Shown here one piece after another: positions 1-12,419 of a stretch of DNA of 64,000 bases (positions are counted from its first letter, which is position 1; each line of letters starts with the position of its first letter). This DNA comes from Ciona savignyi (taxonomy: Eukaryota; Chordata; Ascidiacea; Phlebobranchia; Cionidae). The stretch is taken from NCBI GenBank assembly GCA_000149265.1, contig CH003157.1, forward strand, positions 324,293-388,292, written 5' to 3'. The translations under genes were made by a program, and so were the position numbers. A model generated the notes under the pieces. It was given only the letters and a program-made list of their open reading frames with translations. It made no database searches and was not told the DNA's origin.

Positions 1-3000
1 GACACACTATAAGCAAAGGGGCGGGGTTACATCACAATATACCTTTACCCGCTTAGTGACGAAATAACCACCCGCGGATGTCGGGCCGAGAGCGTGCGCA
101 TCCAGTCGGAAAATCGCTCTAGTTTACGCTTTTTCCTGATTGGTCGTCGGTTGGGTTGAGGCAACAAGTCGTTCTAGCGAGCCGCGCTATGAGCAAGGCT
201 TTCCTTTAAACTTACTGGACGCTTTAAACCACAGAAACGCTGCTTCTGACTAATTCTCTTGGTTTCGGAATCTGATCAATGTCTTAGCATAAGGTTTATT
301 CTGCATCTTAAAACAACACGTCACGTATAAGCTGACGTTGTCTTATCCGGCGTCGAACAGCATCTATGCATGTTTTATAATACACATAAAAGTATGAACT
401 TGCAACAGATTCAGGTTTCGGCAGGTCGAAACTTCGGTAGATTCGCTCTGTTGGTTGTGACCGTAAAAACGTAGTAGGCCAGTCTATAGTGGGATGGTGT
501 AGGAACTCAGGGCCGGAATGCCACGGTTCTGTCTTCATCAGGGTCCCTGATGTCGTTCCATGTGACGCTTGATCATATGGGTTCAGTTTCGTAGGAACAT
601 GTCTCCAGTCGTGCACGCTTGTGTATGCTTCGATTTGAGAAAGATGGTTTCGAGAGAACACCGAGACGTTTTTGCAGTCGGAGAAAAGACTTTGTAGAAC
701 ACTTGTCGAGTCCGTCCAGTAGATACACGGACAATCGTCCAGTCCGAGTTTCCTTTTCACGGTTCGCGATAATTTTACGGCGTCAAGTGCAGCTTCGAGT
801 TCCAATCTGTACATTATGTGCTTACCAGAATTCGCCGAAAAGACAATTTCCCGTGACGAACGAACATGTCGTGTTGTCGTCCTCTAAGCTATTTCTAAAG
901 TAGCATACGTAATCACGGGCGGCGGTAGATGCGTCTACAAATACATAGAGCTGTACCCCAGGCGTCGGATAACTGGCTATTGGTTTAAGGTCAAGGCACC
1001 AAGAAATTCTAACTTGAGTGAGCTTATTAAGGCTGTTGCACCAAGCTTTCCATCGCTCGAGCTCGGTGCCAGTGACCTCCTCGTCCCAGTGGAAGGCCAC
1101 TACCAACTGCCGCTGCCATGGAAAGACGACAGCACCATTTTACTGGATAGCCTGCAAATGGCAAGGAGCAGACTATCAAGTTTGAAGAAGCGACTGGCGA
1201 GAGACGCCGGGTTTTCTCAAAAATATACGAAATACATGACGATGATGTTGGACAATGGGTACTCAGATGTAGTGCCAGAGGACGAAGTGAATACTACCTA
1301 CAAGTTATGGTACCTTCCACATCACCCTGTAATTAACCCAAAGAAACCAAGCAAGATTTGTATCGTGTATGACTGTGTGGCGAAATGCGAAGGCAAATCT
1401 ATATATGACAAGCTGATGAAGGGCCCCGATTTAGTGAACCCACTAGTACGGGTGCTGATGAGATTCCGCAGAGAACGCTTGGCTATCGTATCCGACATAG
1501 ATGTAATGTTTCATCAAGTTCTGGTTGCTCCAAAGATCTTGACGCTCTGAGATTCTTGTGGTGGCCAGTAGGCGACCTGGCCAAATCACCCGTTCCGCAC
1601 CGCATAAAAGTGCACCTGCGTTTGGCGCCCGCTCGTCACCGTGCTGCGCAACTTTCTGCCTGCGCGAAACCGCCAGGAAGTTTATTTCATTTACAAGTGG
1701 CCAAAGATTGTAAGAAATAACTTTTATGTGGACGACTGCCTCGTAACCGCCGTTGATGATCAAGCCGGCATTCAACTGGTAAAGGATTTACGTAATCTGC
1801 TTTCAATGGGTGGCTTTAAACTGACGAAGTCCACTAGTACCGCTGTGATGGAATCCGTTCCGGCCGATGATCGAGCAAAGGTGATGCAAGATATTCCGCT
1901 AGGGGGAGAGGTACATGAACGTGTCCTGGGAATCAATTGGTGCGTCCAAGACGACGAGTTCAGATTCGATATCACTCTCCCGACAAAACCGCTGACACGA
2001 CGAGGTATGCTTTCCGTTACCAATTCACTTTTCGATCCATTAGCCTTCGTTGCCCCCGTTGTATTGGAGGCCCGACTTATTTACAGAGATCTCTGCTTGA
2101 TGAAAACCGAATGGGACGAGAAGGTCAATGGCACCTAGCTCGAGCGATGGAAAGCTTGGTGCAACAGCCTTAATAAGCTGACCCAAGTTAGAATTTCTTG
2201 GTGCCTTGACCTTAAACCATTAGCCCGGTTTCCGACGCCTGGGGTACAGCTCTATGTATTTGCAAACGCATCCCTCGCCGCCCGTGGTTACGTATGCTAC
2301 TTTAGAAATAGCTTAGAGGACGACTACATGTTCGTTCGTCATGGGAAAATCCCTTCTCTGTGATTTTGGTAAGCACACAATCCCCAGATTGGAGCTCGAA
2401 GCTGCACTTGCGCCGTGATTATCGCGAACCGTAAAAAGGGAAGTCGGACTGGATGATTGTCCGTGTACTGGAGAGACATGTTTGACTGGAGACATGTTCC
2501 TACGAAACTGAATCTAGCTGATCAAGCGTCACGTGGAACGACGGCAGGGACCCTGATAAAGACAGGAACGTGGCATTCCGGCCCTGAGTTCCTACACCGT
2601 CCCGCTATAGACTGGCCTACTACGGTTTTACGGTCACAATCAACAGAGCAAATCTACCGAAGTTTCGACCTGCTGAAACCTGAATCTGTTGCAAGTTCAT
2701 ACTTTTATGTGTATAATAAAATATGCATAGAGGCTTGTTCAACGCCGGAAAAGACAACGTCAGCTTATACGTGACGTGTTGTTTTAAGATGCAGAATAAA
2801 CCTTATGCTAAGACATTGACTCAGATTCCGAAACCAAGAGAATTAGTCAGAAGCAGCGTTTCTGTGGTTTAAAGCGTCCAGTAAGTTCAAAGGAAAGCCT
2901 TGCTCATAGCGCGGCTCGCTAGAACAACTTGTTGCCTCAACCCAACCGACGACCAATCAAGAAAAAGCGTAAACTAGAGCGATTTCCCGACTGGATGCGC

Positions 3001-3093
3001 ACGCACTCGACCCAACATCCGCGGCTGGTTATTTCGTCACTAAGCGGGTAAAGGTATATCATGATGTAACCCGCCCCTTTGCTTATAGTGTGT
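1..3093. mobile_element. BEL/Pao retrotransposon remnants, two pieces in opposite orientation
   Basis: A broken BEL/Pao fossil. The minus strand of about 1-1090 shows RNase H-type pol sequence (WTDS; WRHVPTKLNP). The plus strand from about 1091 shows BEL/Pao reverse transcriptase signatures ([26 protein letters not shown]) followed by the same RNase H region. Both outer ends are the same sequence in mirror orientation (GACACACTATAAGC at position 1, its complement ending at 3093). The first and last kilobase therefore form a long inverted repeat around a roughly 1-kb centre. Related fragments lie at 34.8 and 57.2 kb. Many breaks are present; no integrase or complete LTR pair was recognised. 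Moderately old, judged by divergence among the three loci. Confidence 0.8.
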
Positions 3094-3109
3094 CTCCTTT
3101 AAGCCAAAG

Positions 3110-3560
3110 GGTTGTAGATTCGAAACTGGTAGCCAACTAATCCGCTGTGTCTTTGGTGGACTTATAAATTTGCCGTCATATTGCAATACTTGGCGAATAT
3201 TAAGTATGATTATAAAAAAATATATTTTTCCAAATAATAATACTTTTTTAATTTTAATTTTTTATCGTTTTAGAAATCGTTTTGACCAAACTGAAAAAAA
3301 TCGTTAAATTTGGTCGTGTCAAAAAAGCAATTAAACACCCTACTGTCTGCTTAAATAAGTTTGGTATTTTTGTGCTGCGTTTCTATCTGAATATTCTGGC
3401 AGAATTACTGTGGTGGAATTTAGATGGTTCCTCTTTGATTCAGAAACTACATGATCGATTACATAGGAAAGGTATCGAATCGGTCAGCTGGGAAATTAAC
3501 CGTAGATAATAAGTTTAATTTGGTAACTTAGTGACCCATCAGTTTATTCTCGCAGAAATA
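3110..3560 (+). repeat. R1, non-coding block of the Kelch duplication unit
   Basis: This stretch recurs, diverged and in reverse orientation, at about 34371-34787 and 56340-56753, each time between a BEL/Pao fragment and Kelch 5' flank (the Kelch gene itself is absent at the second site). A 75-codon frame is open here (3282-3509), but the matching frames at the other sites are interrupted, so it is treated as non-coding. It marks the 5' side of the unit. Confidence 0.65.
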
Positions 3561-3957
3561 AAAGTGTTGCAATCTGTTTTTAAACATTGAGCAATGGTGT
3601 ATAGCACACGAATCTGACACAAGTATATACTTTAAACTTATCATGGTAAACAAGTTTGGTGTGTTAACTAAAAAATCCATTCCAATCTGCTTGCATGATA
3701 AATTAAACAACACTGCATACTCTTCTTCAGGAATTTATATTGTTTTGGTCTTAATTAAATTTGTTTGCTTAATTTTGTTCTTTCGCCTAGGTTTGGCGGC
3801 CGCGTACACTATATTTATTAAATTATATCCTTTTTTTCTAAATGACGTGTTTTAACGACTGTTTGTCACAGCAAAATATACAAAGTTGGTTAATAAATCG
3901 TCTGTACAACGATGGCAAAGTATACACAGTTCTTGGCTAACGCTAATTGCCACGTAA
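3561..3957 (+). repeat. Kelch A distal 5' flank
   Basis: AT-rich, no convincing gene. The part around 3740-3950 matches 56160-56290 and 40230-40310 in reverse (AAAACACGTCAT and GGTTTGGCGGCCGCGT motifs), and 3870-3957 matches 19850-19940 and 55800-55910. It is ordinary duplicated flank. Confidence 0.55.
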
Positions 3958-4245
3958 AAATTTCACAGGAAGGCACCAAAATAAATAACTTAGTTTTTTT
4001 TGGTGCCTTTTTGTTTTGCTGTAGTATCTTGCCACAGTATTTTTTTGTTAATTGTTGGATTTTCAGTTAACGCCATATTTGTTTTGGTATGATATGTATT
4101 TTCAAACAGACGCATAGTCAAATCGGACATACCAGTTCTAATACAGAGGCTGCAGGACTATTAATGCAGGGTCAAAACAGCTTTACCGCTCAAATGTTGG
4201 TGGTAAACGCTGCAGCGAAAGAAACAAAAATAAAATTGTATTGTA
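3958..4245. repeat. Insert with short hairpin, unique to the Kelch A flank
   Basis: Compared with the flanks of copies B and D, about 290 bp are extra here. The insert opens with a 10-bp hairpin (AGGCACCAAA ... TTTGGTGCCT, about 3973-4012). A near-identical small hairpin occurs at about 51512-51558. No coding capacity is evident; class unknown. Confidence 0.4.
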
Positions 4246-4339
4246 AATTGTTGTCTTGCAGTATTAAATTGTTTTCTGCATTTTACCTCCATAAGCGGAA
4301 AGATATATATTCCAGCGTAAAGGTGTTAATCTGTTAGCC

Positions 4340-4724
4340 TTAAAAATTATCAGCATTCAAAATTACTGTTTCAGCGATAAAATTACTGCCTCTCAGCGTT
4401 AAGCATTATTGTTAATGATTTAGCCCTAAACGTTATTGTTAATAATTGACGTTAAAAGTTTAGCGTCCCCCCAAAACTGGGACGATTCACAATGTTGTAA
4501 TTAGAGAAGTTATTCGGACTTATGGTTCTGGGTGTGGGCTTTATCGTAAGAGAATAATAATAATAATGACGTCATATTGTATACAGTACACATTGACTTT
4601 TGCGAATTCTCTACGATACTTATATATGGTAAAATCAAAATGTGTTATAAATGGTGGTGGTTAACATGTCTATTGACTTTCTCTAGCTTTATCCAAACTT
4701 CTTAGTGATTTTTGTCCTGTGATA
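4340..4724 (+). promoter_or_regulatory. Kelch A leader: CRE-like repeat and conserved splice-acceptor-like site
   Basis: The block contains TGACGTCA (4567-4574), a perfect CRE/ATF palindrome, inside a repeat shared by the other Kelch copies and, more distantly, by repeat X. Just before the start codon is TTGACTTTCTCTAG followed by about 38 nt and ATGGC. It is nearly identical in the other copies and looks like a 3' splice acceptor, from a 5' UTR intron or trans-splicing. Promoter function is inference from conservation only. Confidence 0.4.
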
Positions 4725-6367
4725 ATGGCAGCAAATAACGTGAATGAGAAAGAATATAGAAGCGATCACGAGGTCGGTTTACTTGACAATGTAAACAGTT
4801 TACGTGAAGAAAGGATACTTTGTGATGTCACATTCAATGCGGAAGGTGGAGAAGTATCAGCTCACAGAAGTATTCTTGCCGCGTTTTCTAAATATTACAG
4901 AGCCATGTTTACATCCAAGTGCAAAGAAGGCTGTACAGATGATGGTGTCAAAGTTGTTGGAATTACAGCTCTGATACTTAACCTGATCATAAGCTTCATT
5001 TACACTGCAAAGATCACAATCAACAGTGAAACGGTTTATCAACTGTACGAGGCGGCCGATATGTTGCAAATCAAATATGTAAAAGATTATTGTGTTGGCT
5101 TTCTTAAAGACACACTTGAAGTTGGGAACTGTTTAATAGTTAGGGCATTTGCACAAATGTACAATATTTCTGAGTTGGTGACACATTGTGACAATTTCTT
5201 CTTAGACAACTTAGAGTTGGTTTCAAATGGACTGGACTTCAAAGAATTGAATCCGGATGAAACTGAAGCTCTTATTAAAATGGCAAAGACATCGGATTCT
5301 TCTATAGTGAAGAGATTTTTAAAAGCATAATGAATTGGGTTAAACACGATCTTGAAAATCGACAACAATTCTTTAAGCGCTTGTTTCCATTAACTGACAT
5401 CAAAAAATTACCAACTTCCTTCCTTAAAGTGATTACAAAAACTGAGTGGACTTGGATGAGAAAATGTGAAACTTTTGTTGATGTGATTTCGGCTGAATTG
5501 ATCAATCGTAGTGAAAACCAACCAGAAGATGGAGCTAGAGCAGTAAATGTTGCATCCCAATTCCTTGTTATGGGTGGTGGTGATGCAAGCAAACTTGTCA
5601 GTATTTACGATGTTGTTGGGAAACATTGGAGAAATATTGTGTCAACCTTGGAGGGAAGATATGATTCAACCAGTGTGAAGATAAACAACCATGTTTATAC
5701 GGCTGGTGGTGGGTGTTTTGGAACAGATTCTGTTGAGCGGTTGGACTTGGAGCAAATTAATGCTGGTTGGCACAAGGTGGCATCTATGAATGAGAAGCGA
5801 AAGTTCGCAGCATCTGCTGTGTTGAATGATCAAATGTTTACTGTGGGAGGTTGGAATGTTCATATTTTATCATCGGCCGAATTTTACAACCCAGTGGTGG
5901 ATACATGGACTAATATTGCTCCAATGGAAACAAATCGATATAATCATGCATTAGTTTCATATGATGGTCGTTTATATGCATTTGGTGGACGTGATGGGAA
6001 TCATTTAAATTCAATGGAAAGTTTGGATCCAAGAATGAGGAAATGGGAAAAGTTAACTTCTATGAAAGAGAACAGAAGTGGACTGTGTGGTGTTGTTTGC
6101 AATGGTGAGATTTATGCCATTGGTGGTGGCGGACTTGATTCGGTGGAACGTTACAATTTTCGAACTAATTCCTGGACGTCGGCCAGCAGATTGAACTACA
6201 AGCGAGTTGGTGCTTCCGCTTGCGTTGTGAATGAGAAGATATATGTCGTTGGAGGTGATGGTAAATCCAGCACCTCAGTGGAGGTTTATGATCCAACAAT
6301 CGATGAATGGAAGATTGAAACCAAAATGGAGATACCAAGATATTGGTCATCAGTTGTAGCTTTGTAA
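4725..6367 (+). pseudogene. BTB-BACK-Kelch protein, copy A (one frameshift)
   Basis: Kelch-like adaptor gene in a single exon. BTB-BACK-Kelch proteins recruit substrates to Cullin-3 ubiquitin ligases through the BTB domain and bind them with the C-terminal propeller. The BTB domain, BACK domain and six Kelch repeats are readable in order and align over the full length with copy E. Relative to the other copies, two extra nucleotides near 5305-5308 shift the frame inside BACK, so it reads as two frames (to 5330, then from about 5312). ATG 4725 is chosen because the two preceding codons are GTG and ATA. Residues after the double glycines are G, G, W, R, G and D for blades 1-6. It may be a one-lesion pseudogene or a sequencing error in an otherwise intact gene. 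Confidence 0.9.
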
Positions 6368-7024
6368 GCGATATCTACAACCAAGCCACTTAAGATTACA
6401 TTGCAAATAATTTAACACTTTTGTTCACAATAACATTCAGTTGAACTTTTTGATATTTCCTGAACATAATTCTTGTTTGGGACGAAATCACCATAAATGT
6501 TGTAGCAGTGCATTTATTTACATCATTATATTTCAGACTTATCTAATTATGTGGATTCCAATTTAAATGTCACATTTTACTGTAAACGCTGTACTTCATA
6601 TGGTAATACAATTGCTCTATTTAAAAAAAATATTTTACTTATTTATGCTTTATATTTACATGGTAACTTCCATTAAGATTATGCTTTATACACGATAATT
6701 TCAGCAGAAATTATTCTTTATTAAGTAATATACACTGTAATTTCTATTAAACTTGTGTTTTATCCAATAATATAACTTTGTTATTTTTATATTTTTTGCT
6801 GAGATTCAACTAAAACAATTATTCTGTATAACATGCTTGTAAAGACCAATGTGGTAGCTATTTGGGGGAATTACCCATGATTTTGTAATGTCATAATAAG
6901 CAGGCATATACATGCTTTTTTTTATCTATCCCCCTATATATTGTGTAAAATTGATGCATTATTATTATTGATTTGCTAAAAAAACCACAAGTACAGTTAT
7001 AACAAAAATATTTATGTTTATTCT
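6368..7024 (+). repeat. Kelch A 3' flank with AT-rich tandem repeat
   Basis: Shared with the 3' sides of copies B-E. About 6640-6780 holds diverged units of a roughly 38-bp repeat (AGTAATATACACTGTAATTT). About 6880-6950 holds the most conserved stretch, where GGGGGAATTACCCATG and TATCCCCCTATATATT can pair. No coding sequence is seen. Confidence 0.55.
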
Positions 7025-8440
7025 CGTGAATGGGAAAACCAAGGGGGTTAACACACGGGCAATCGTCAGATTACCTCACGCTCACTGTCGGGTTACCGGA
7101 GCTATTGCAGTGTGTTGTGTATGCACACATTCCTTTAATTTGGTAAAACCCATCAATCCGCTGGGTTCAGGCAATGCCCGTTAAAGTGTGAGTTCTAAAA
7201 ATACTATTGGTGAGTCCCAAGTGGACTGTATTTCTGACCAACTGCTCATTGACGGACAAATTCATCCACTATTTCTCCTCCTTTCATCGACTGAAGATAA
7301 GCACGTCCTGGATTCTGCGTTTTTGTGCATACTTGAACAAGGTGAAGAAAGGCACCGCAAAAGTTCCGACATCGCCGAGAAGGTTCGATCTGCCGTGAGC
7401 GCCCTCGTGCGCTACGTGCAACGTCGGGAATTTCCCGATGGGAAGCGCACGCACTCGACCCGACATCCGCGGCTGGTTATTTCGTCACAAACATGAACGG
7501 GACGGGGTAAATCATGAGTGGAAAAAAGGGTAGGTCTCTCATAATATACTCTTACCCCGTCCCGCTCATGTTAATGACGAAAACACCCCCTTATATTGTC
7601 CTTCAGAATAGTGTGTTGCCCCGTCCCGCTTTCCCACAAATAAGTGAAGTCGGTTGACACGTGGTTGACACTTCCTAGTTTGTGCTTGGATATTAACGTC
7701 GCTTCTGTTATTTAATTAACATTATTACACAGAATTGGAGTTTGACGACTTTTCTTTTAAATTGTTTCCTCTTTGTATTTTATTAAAAAAAGTTTTATTT
7801 TATAAAATAACCAGGCTTACCTCTCCCAGTACAACCTAAAATAGAAATAACGCTGATGGAGAACATGCTATGTGCTATAAAACAAATACAGATCTTTTTT
7901 TTTGTATAGCTGTTGTATTTCGGAATTATTCAAAAAAATGTATTTTTACTTCGGCCATACCTTTATTATCTTGCAATAAGTACCAAGGAAATATTTAAAC
8001 GAAAATTTTACCACTTTCTCAATAAGCAACAGCTTTATTTCAGCAATACGTATTTTCCGTTTTATTTGGCCGCATCTGTCAAAAGACATCTCGATTAATA
8101 AATATTGTACACGATAAAAATAATTAAATAGTAAATACTGGTGTACACTGAAGTTAATAGCTTTGCTGGGTGTAGCTATCTGTTGCAATAACAAAGCTTA
8201 CATCATATGCCAGGTACAGATGCGATTTTGCAGCGTTAAAACTCTCAGTGTTCAAAATTGCGGTTTCACCGATAAAGTTACTGCTTCAGTATTCCCACCA
8301 TCGAGTCTTAATAACAATGTTGTAAAATGAAGTTGTTCGGACTTACGTTTCTTGGTGTGTGGTCTCTATCGTGTGAGAAAAATAATAATGACGTCATATT
8401 GTATACAGTACACATTGACTTTAGCGAATTATTCTTCCCA
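7025..8440 (+). repeat. Repeat X, copy 1
   Basis: An interspersed unit of about 1.4 kb also present at 15236-16720 and 44150-45568 in reverse. In order: an R2 repeat (7025-7200, minus), a stretch with a 102-codon open frame (7188-7496; VDCISDQLLIDGQIHPLF), GC-rich CCCCGTCCCGCTCATGTT motifs (7500-7640), an AT-rich middle, and a CRE-containing end related to the Kelch leader (TGACGTCA at 8389-8396). The frame is recognisable but altered in the other copies, and a second frame is equally conserved, so no product is assigned. Probably the body of a mobile element of unknown class. Confidence 0.55.
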
Positions 8441-9192
8441 TAAATCACCCCATTCGTCAAAACTTAGTCGCTTCGAAGCGTCTACGGTACCGCAGGATTA
8501 GCGCTTTAAAGCGGCCTACGGTATAACACGGTAACGTGTGCTACAGACTTAGCGCTTTGGAGCGTAAGCTCGTAACGTAGCTCAGAAGTAGTCGCAATGC
8601 AGCCTTTTATAAATCCGGATGGTTTATTATGCAATTTTTAGTATAAACGTTTATATTTAAATCATTGTGTTAATTATAATAGCCTTTGCCTAACAATTGT
8701 TTTGAATTTATCTGGTGTATAGGTTATAACGTAGCCTATAGACCTAGGCTACATATTAGTCCTTTATGCACGAACTTAACCTAATTTCTCGATTTCGTTC
8801 AACTGTAGGCTGTTAATTGTGATATAAACCAATTACAGATATTTAGGTACAACAGAATAGGGAACCAGAAACCAACTGCATGCAGGTAAAAACTGTAGGC
8901 TATAAAATGCAGATGTAGGTAGTATGCTGACATGCGCAAGATCACCTCGGAAAGTGTCGTAACATCAAGATTCAAGATTTTTATTTTGGTCAGCATGATA
9001 ATTTTTATAATAGTAACAATCACCATTTTTTATAATATAAATAAAGAAAAAAAAACACAGTGTCACAATAACATTATAGAAAAGAAAACATAGTTCATGC
9101 TGGCCAGGGTGACAGTGAAAAGACTGCTAAGTCATCGAGTCACTGCCACCCTCTTTTATTTTGAATTATATATTTGCAATAAAAATTAAACA
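8441..9192. other. Intergenic, no gene seen
   Basis: About 8465-8570 repeats a short motif (TAGCGCTTTAAAGCG, TTAGCGCTTTGGAGCG, GTCGCTTCGAAGCG) three times. The remainder is AT-rich with the small palindrome GTAGCCTATAGACCTAGGCTAC near 8732. No coding signal was recognised. Confidence 0.4.
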
Positions 9193-9803
9193 CAGTGGCA
9201 GCGGAGATATAAACAAGAGAGAGATTGGCAATGACGTCATAGTTGTTTGTTACCAGTTGTGAAGTTGAAATATTGTCACGGTTGAATAATTAAGGTACCG
9301 GTACCGAATTTTGCTTTAGATTATGTTTGTCTTTTGCCCGTTATCCGATGTTTTATTTTGTTTAGTATGTTTAAATCAATTGTAGAACGTTTTTTATCAG
9401 TTGGTATGCATATGCTTTTAATTTAAGCAGCGCAAGCAACTCTGTAAGTTAGTATTCTATGGATTGGGATTGGTGTTTAGGTAAGGGTTTAAGTTAGTTA
9501 TCATAGTTTTAGTTTGCGGTTTCCCTTCCCTCCTTTTAGTGTTGCCTATAGGTTGGTACTAGCAGCTTTGGTCCGCAATACGTTTGGTAATTCTTACTGC
9601 TAATTGGATAGTCAACTATATTCAGAATACTGAATAGCCTAGTTCAAATGTAAAGTGATTTGAAGTGGACTTGATGCTGGGGAAAATTTTATGATTTTTA
9701 CAGTGAATCGTTTTGCAAAACAAGAAAACAATTGCCACAACAATGTCTTAAATAATGTATCCTAAAGTACCAAGATGAAAAAGATTCGGAGGATAATATT
9801 GCC

Positions 9804-10004
9804 ATGGTTCTTCACAAAGGAAATGCATACACTTGTAAAAGACATTTTAAAATGGAAGTTATTATTTTAAAACCGCCTAGAAATAGAAAATGTCCCCCAA
9901 GAGCTATTCCCCCTTTAAATCTTCCTCATCGAACTGGTGATAGGCCCATTAAAACTGAAGAGAGTCGTTTTGCTTACCTAATCACTGTTGCGTATCACAA
10001 GTAA
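9804..10004 (+). pseudogene. THAP-domain exon fragment of a transposase
   Basis: The frame includes YTCKRHFKMEV followed by KPPRNRKCPPRAIPPLNLP. This matches the second half of a THAP C2CH finger: the Cys-x2-His-Phe pair, a basic stretch, then the closing A-x-P-x-L-N-L-P. The first Cys pair and conserved Trp would lie in an upstream exon and were not placed with confidence. Position just inside a long-inverted-repeat element suggests a transposase N-terminus. About 66 codons are open. Confidence 0.5.
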
Positions 10005-11139
10005 CAGTGATTGAGGTTGCCTTTCTGGTTCTTGGTAGAGATGCAAACAAACGGGGGAACATAGACGACATGGCAGCACCTTGAGTTTCCTTCAAATGAG
10101 AAACACAGTGTCTAGGCTTTAAACTAAGACTGCCCTAGAAGATTCCATAAAATGCAAGACACAATGCAGCTGCGAAACTTTTTTGTATATTTTCATGTTA
10201 TTGTTTAAATACTACAAAATACACAAAACTGAGAATGTAATTTTCATAATCCAATTAACTAGCCCTACCATAATGACCAGAAGTATATTAACTATGTGTC
10301 AAATGTTTGTACCAATAAGAACCATATTATAATTATAAATTTAATTCCAGAAGTAAAAACTGTTCGTTCACTTTCTGTCGTAGTAAAAACTGTATGTTTA
10401 ATAGTTTACTTACTATTATCATTCTCAATTGCTCTTTTATTTATAAATAAAAACAAAGAGATGCATCTTCATTTGTTTGCCTTATTTATTGACAGCATCT
10501 GTTACAAAGTACATGACGATGTATATATAATAAATAAATGGAAATTAAAACAGTAACTTCAACAGAAATAACAAAGTTTATAAAGGTTACCTTTGTTGTT
10601 GAGAATTGATTTAATTTTTTTTAAATGACTACAGCAGCATCTGATCTTAATATAATACCGGTACTTAATAATCTTTACATTTTCTTCTCAAACCTTTGAA
10701 TCACGAGAAATTGTAGAATGGATTGTAAAATATATACATGCCCCAAAACTGATTGTGCCACATTGTTAATATTTATTTATGTTAGTTTCTATACTTAAGT
10801 TTCTAAAGGATGCCTCAGTAATTTCAATTACTTCTAATAAACAATAGGTCATCCCAAACAGAGCTCCAGATCCCTTAATATAATTTCGTTTAAAAACCAT
10901 GCCTTTGCTCGAATCATTACTGCTTGATAAAAGACAATCAATTATGGCTGGACAACATTTGAAAGCACCATTCTTTTGCAATTGTCTCAAATAAAAATCA
11001 CCTTCTAAAACAAAACAAAAAAATTTAAAATCTTTATCCCAAATATTTTTTCATACCTTACATGATATATTTGTTTGGTTGGTTATTTTATACTTAGCAT
11101 GTCGGCTGTGAAGAGAAGGGCAGTGGGGTCGAAATCAGC

Positions 11140-11310
11140 TGCTAGCTACCGGTAGTTAATTTGTAGCCTTGGGCAAGGAGGCACTTAGCAGACATTGCCT
11201 GAACCCTGTAGTTTAATTGGTTTAAACAAAAACATAAGCAATATATCGATCACATTCAACACACTGCAATTAGCTCTGGTAACCTGTAGGAGGTAACCTG
11301 TACTTTTTTT
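11140..11310 (+). repeat. R2 repeat, old diverged copy
   Basis: Matches the R2 consensus (AGACATTGCCTGAACCC, CACTGCAAT-AGCTC-GGTAACC) seen at 7025, 14635, 16520, 37020, 41530, 45480 and 59570, with more differences than the others. It lies inside the THAP-bearing transposon, so it inserted there secondarily. Confidence 0.45.
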
Positions 11311-11799
11311 ATTGCTGGTAAATATAATGGTTATACATTAAATATCTAACTTTGCGTAACAATCTGATGGTAAAATGGAATAAATATCCTTTAAAAATGT
11401 AACACTTAACTGCCTGGTGTATTTAGTTTTCCAATGTTGCAGGCGGCTGCTGCAATGATAGCTGTTAAATCCGTATCTGATATTGGCTGTAAAAGTGGTG
11501 TAGACTTGTAGATTTTGTGACATTCGTAACGTTGGAAACAGATGATGGAATGTTCTTTTCGTCAAGTTGTATTTCTAAAATAATAAAAAGTTCCCCGTCA
11601 GATTAGTTCACTAAGAAATCCATACTGTAGCACTTCCTAAAAGCCTTTTAAAAACGATAAAAGCTACAATGACAGATACAGTATTTTGATTCTTACCTTA
11701 ATCACAAGCGTGACGAGTTTGGTTTTTACTTTCAAGTTAAACAATGACTATGACGTCATTGCCAATCTCTCTCTTGTTTATATATCTCCGGTGGCAGTA

Positions 11800-12340
11800 C
11801 TTTTGAGGAAAAAAATAATAATAAAGTAAATAAATATGAAAAACAAAAAAAAATCAATTTATTTCTACATCAGTATCGTAATTAGAAGTATATATAGGCT
11901 ACTATATAACAGGACTATTAATTTTCAAACCATACACCTTAAGTAAATTTATGTATGCCTGTCCATATAATCTATATACCATGTAAATATAAATTAATCA
12001 TGTTATTTTTAATGTTTTTTTTAAAGACAGAAAACGAACTCATTTTTAATTCCATTGGTATGGTTGCCCAATAAATCGGACCGCAATACCTCAGGGATTG
12101 CTTTCCAAGTTTCATATGAAACGATGGTAGAAAAAAATTTTGGTTGGAAGCCAGTCTTGTATCTTGACGAAGTATTTGATGTTAACATAATCCCTTAATT
12201 TTAATAAAATGTAAGATGATGCTGCAAGTTTTGTACATAAATGACTGACATCAGCTACTCTGCAGGGCAGATTTGGATCCCCCAAAATACCGGGTACTGG
12301 TAGTGCAACATATGTTAATCCTAGCTGAGGGTACTAGTCT
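11800..12340. other. Intergenic, AT-rich
   Basis: No open frame or known repeat was recognised; only poly-A/T tracts and a short unassigned stretch at 12040-12200. Confidence 0.35.
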
Positions 12341-12419
12341 AGAACTATGTCCAGCGATGATTACAGCATCCTCTCCAGGCTGGATTTAGTCAGTTGTGTC
12401 TTAAAACATGAATATCCCA

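Larger units (their letters stand above)
9193..11799 (+). mobile_element. DNA transposon with long terminal inverted repeats and a THAP remnant
   Basis: The ends are inverted repeats of about 50-60 bp. The left end reads AAACAAGAGAGAGATTGGCA then ATGACGTCATAG; its reverse complement ends the element at about 11799 with few differences. Inside, on the plus strand, is part of a THAP zinc finger (9804-10004), the DNA-binding domain typical of P-element transposases. No clear target-site duplication was found and the rest of the body has no recognisable transposase, so it is an internally decayed or non-autonomous copy. P superfamily is likely but not proven. Confidence 0.6.

Noticed and set aside
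3282-3509. 75-codon frame in R1
   Set aside because: The same DNA at 34.4 and 56.5 kb is not open in this frame, so conservation is of DNA, not protein.
7188-7496. 102-codon frame in repeat X as a host gene
   Set aside because: It occurs in three interspersed repeat copies with shifted frames, and an overlapping frame is equally preserved; better read as part of a mobile element.
9804-11565. Small minus-strand frames at 10766-10990 and 11338-11565 as transposase exons
   Set aside because: They lie opposite to the THAP fragment and show no transposase motif.
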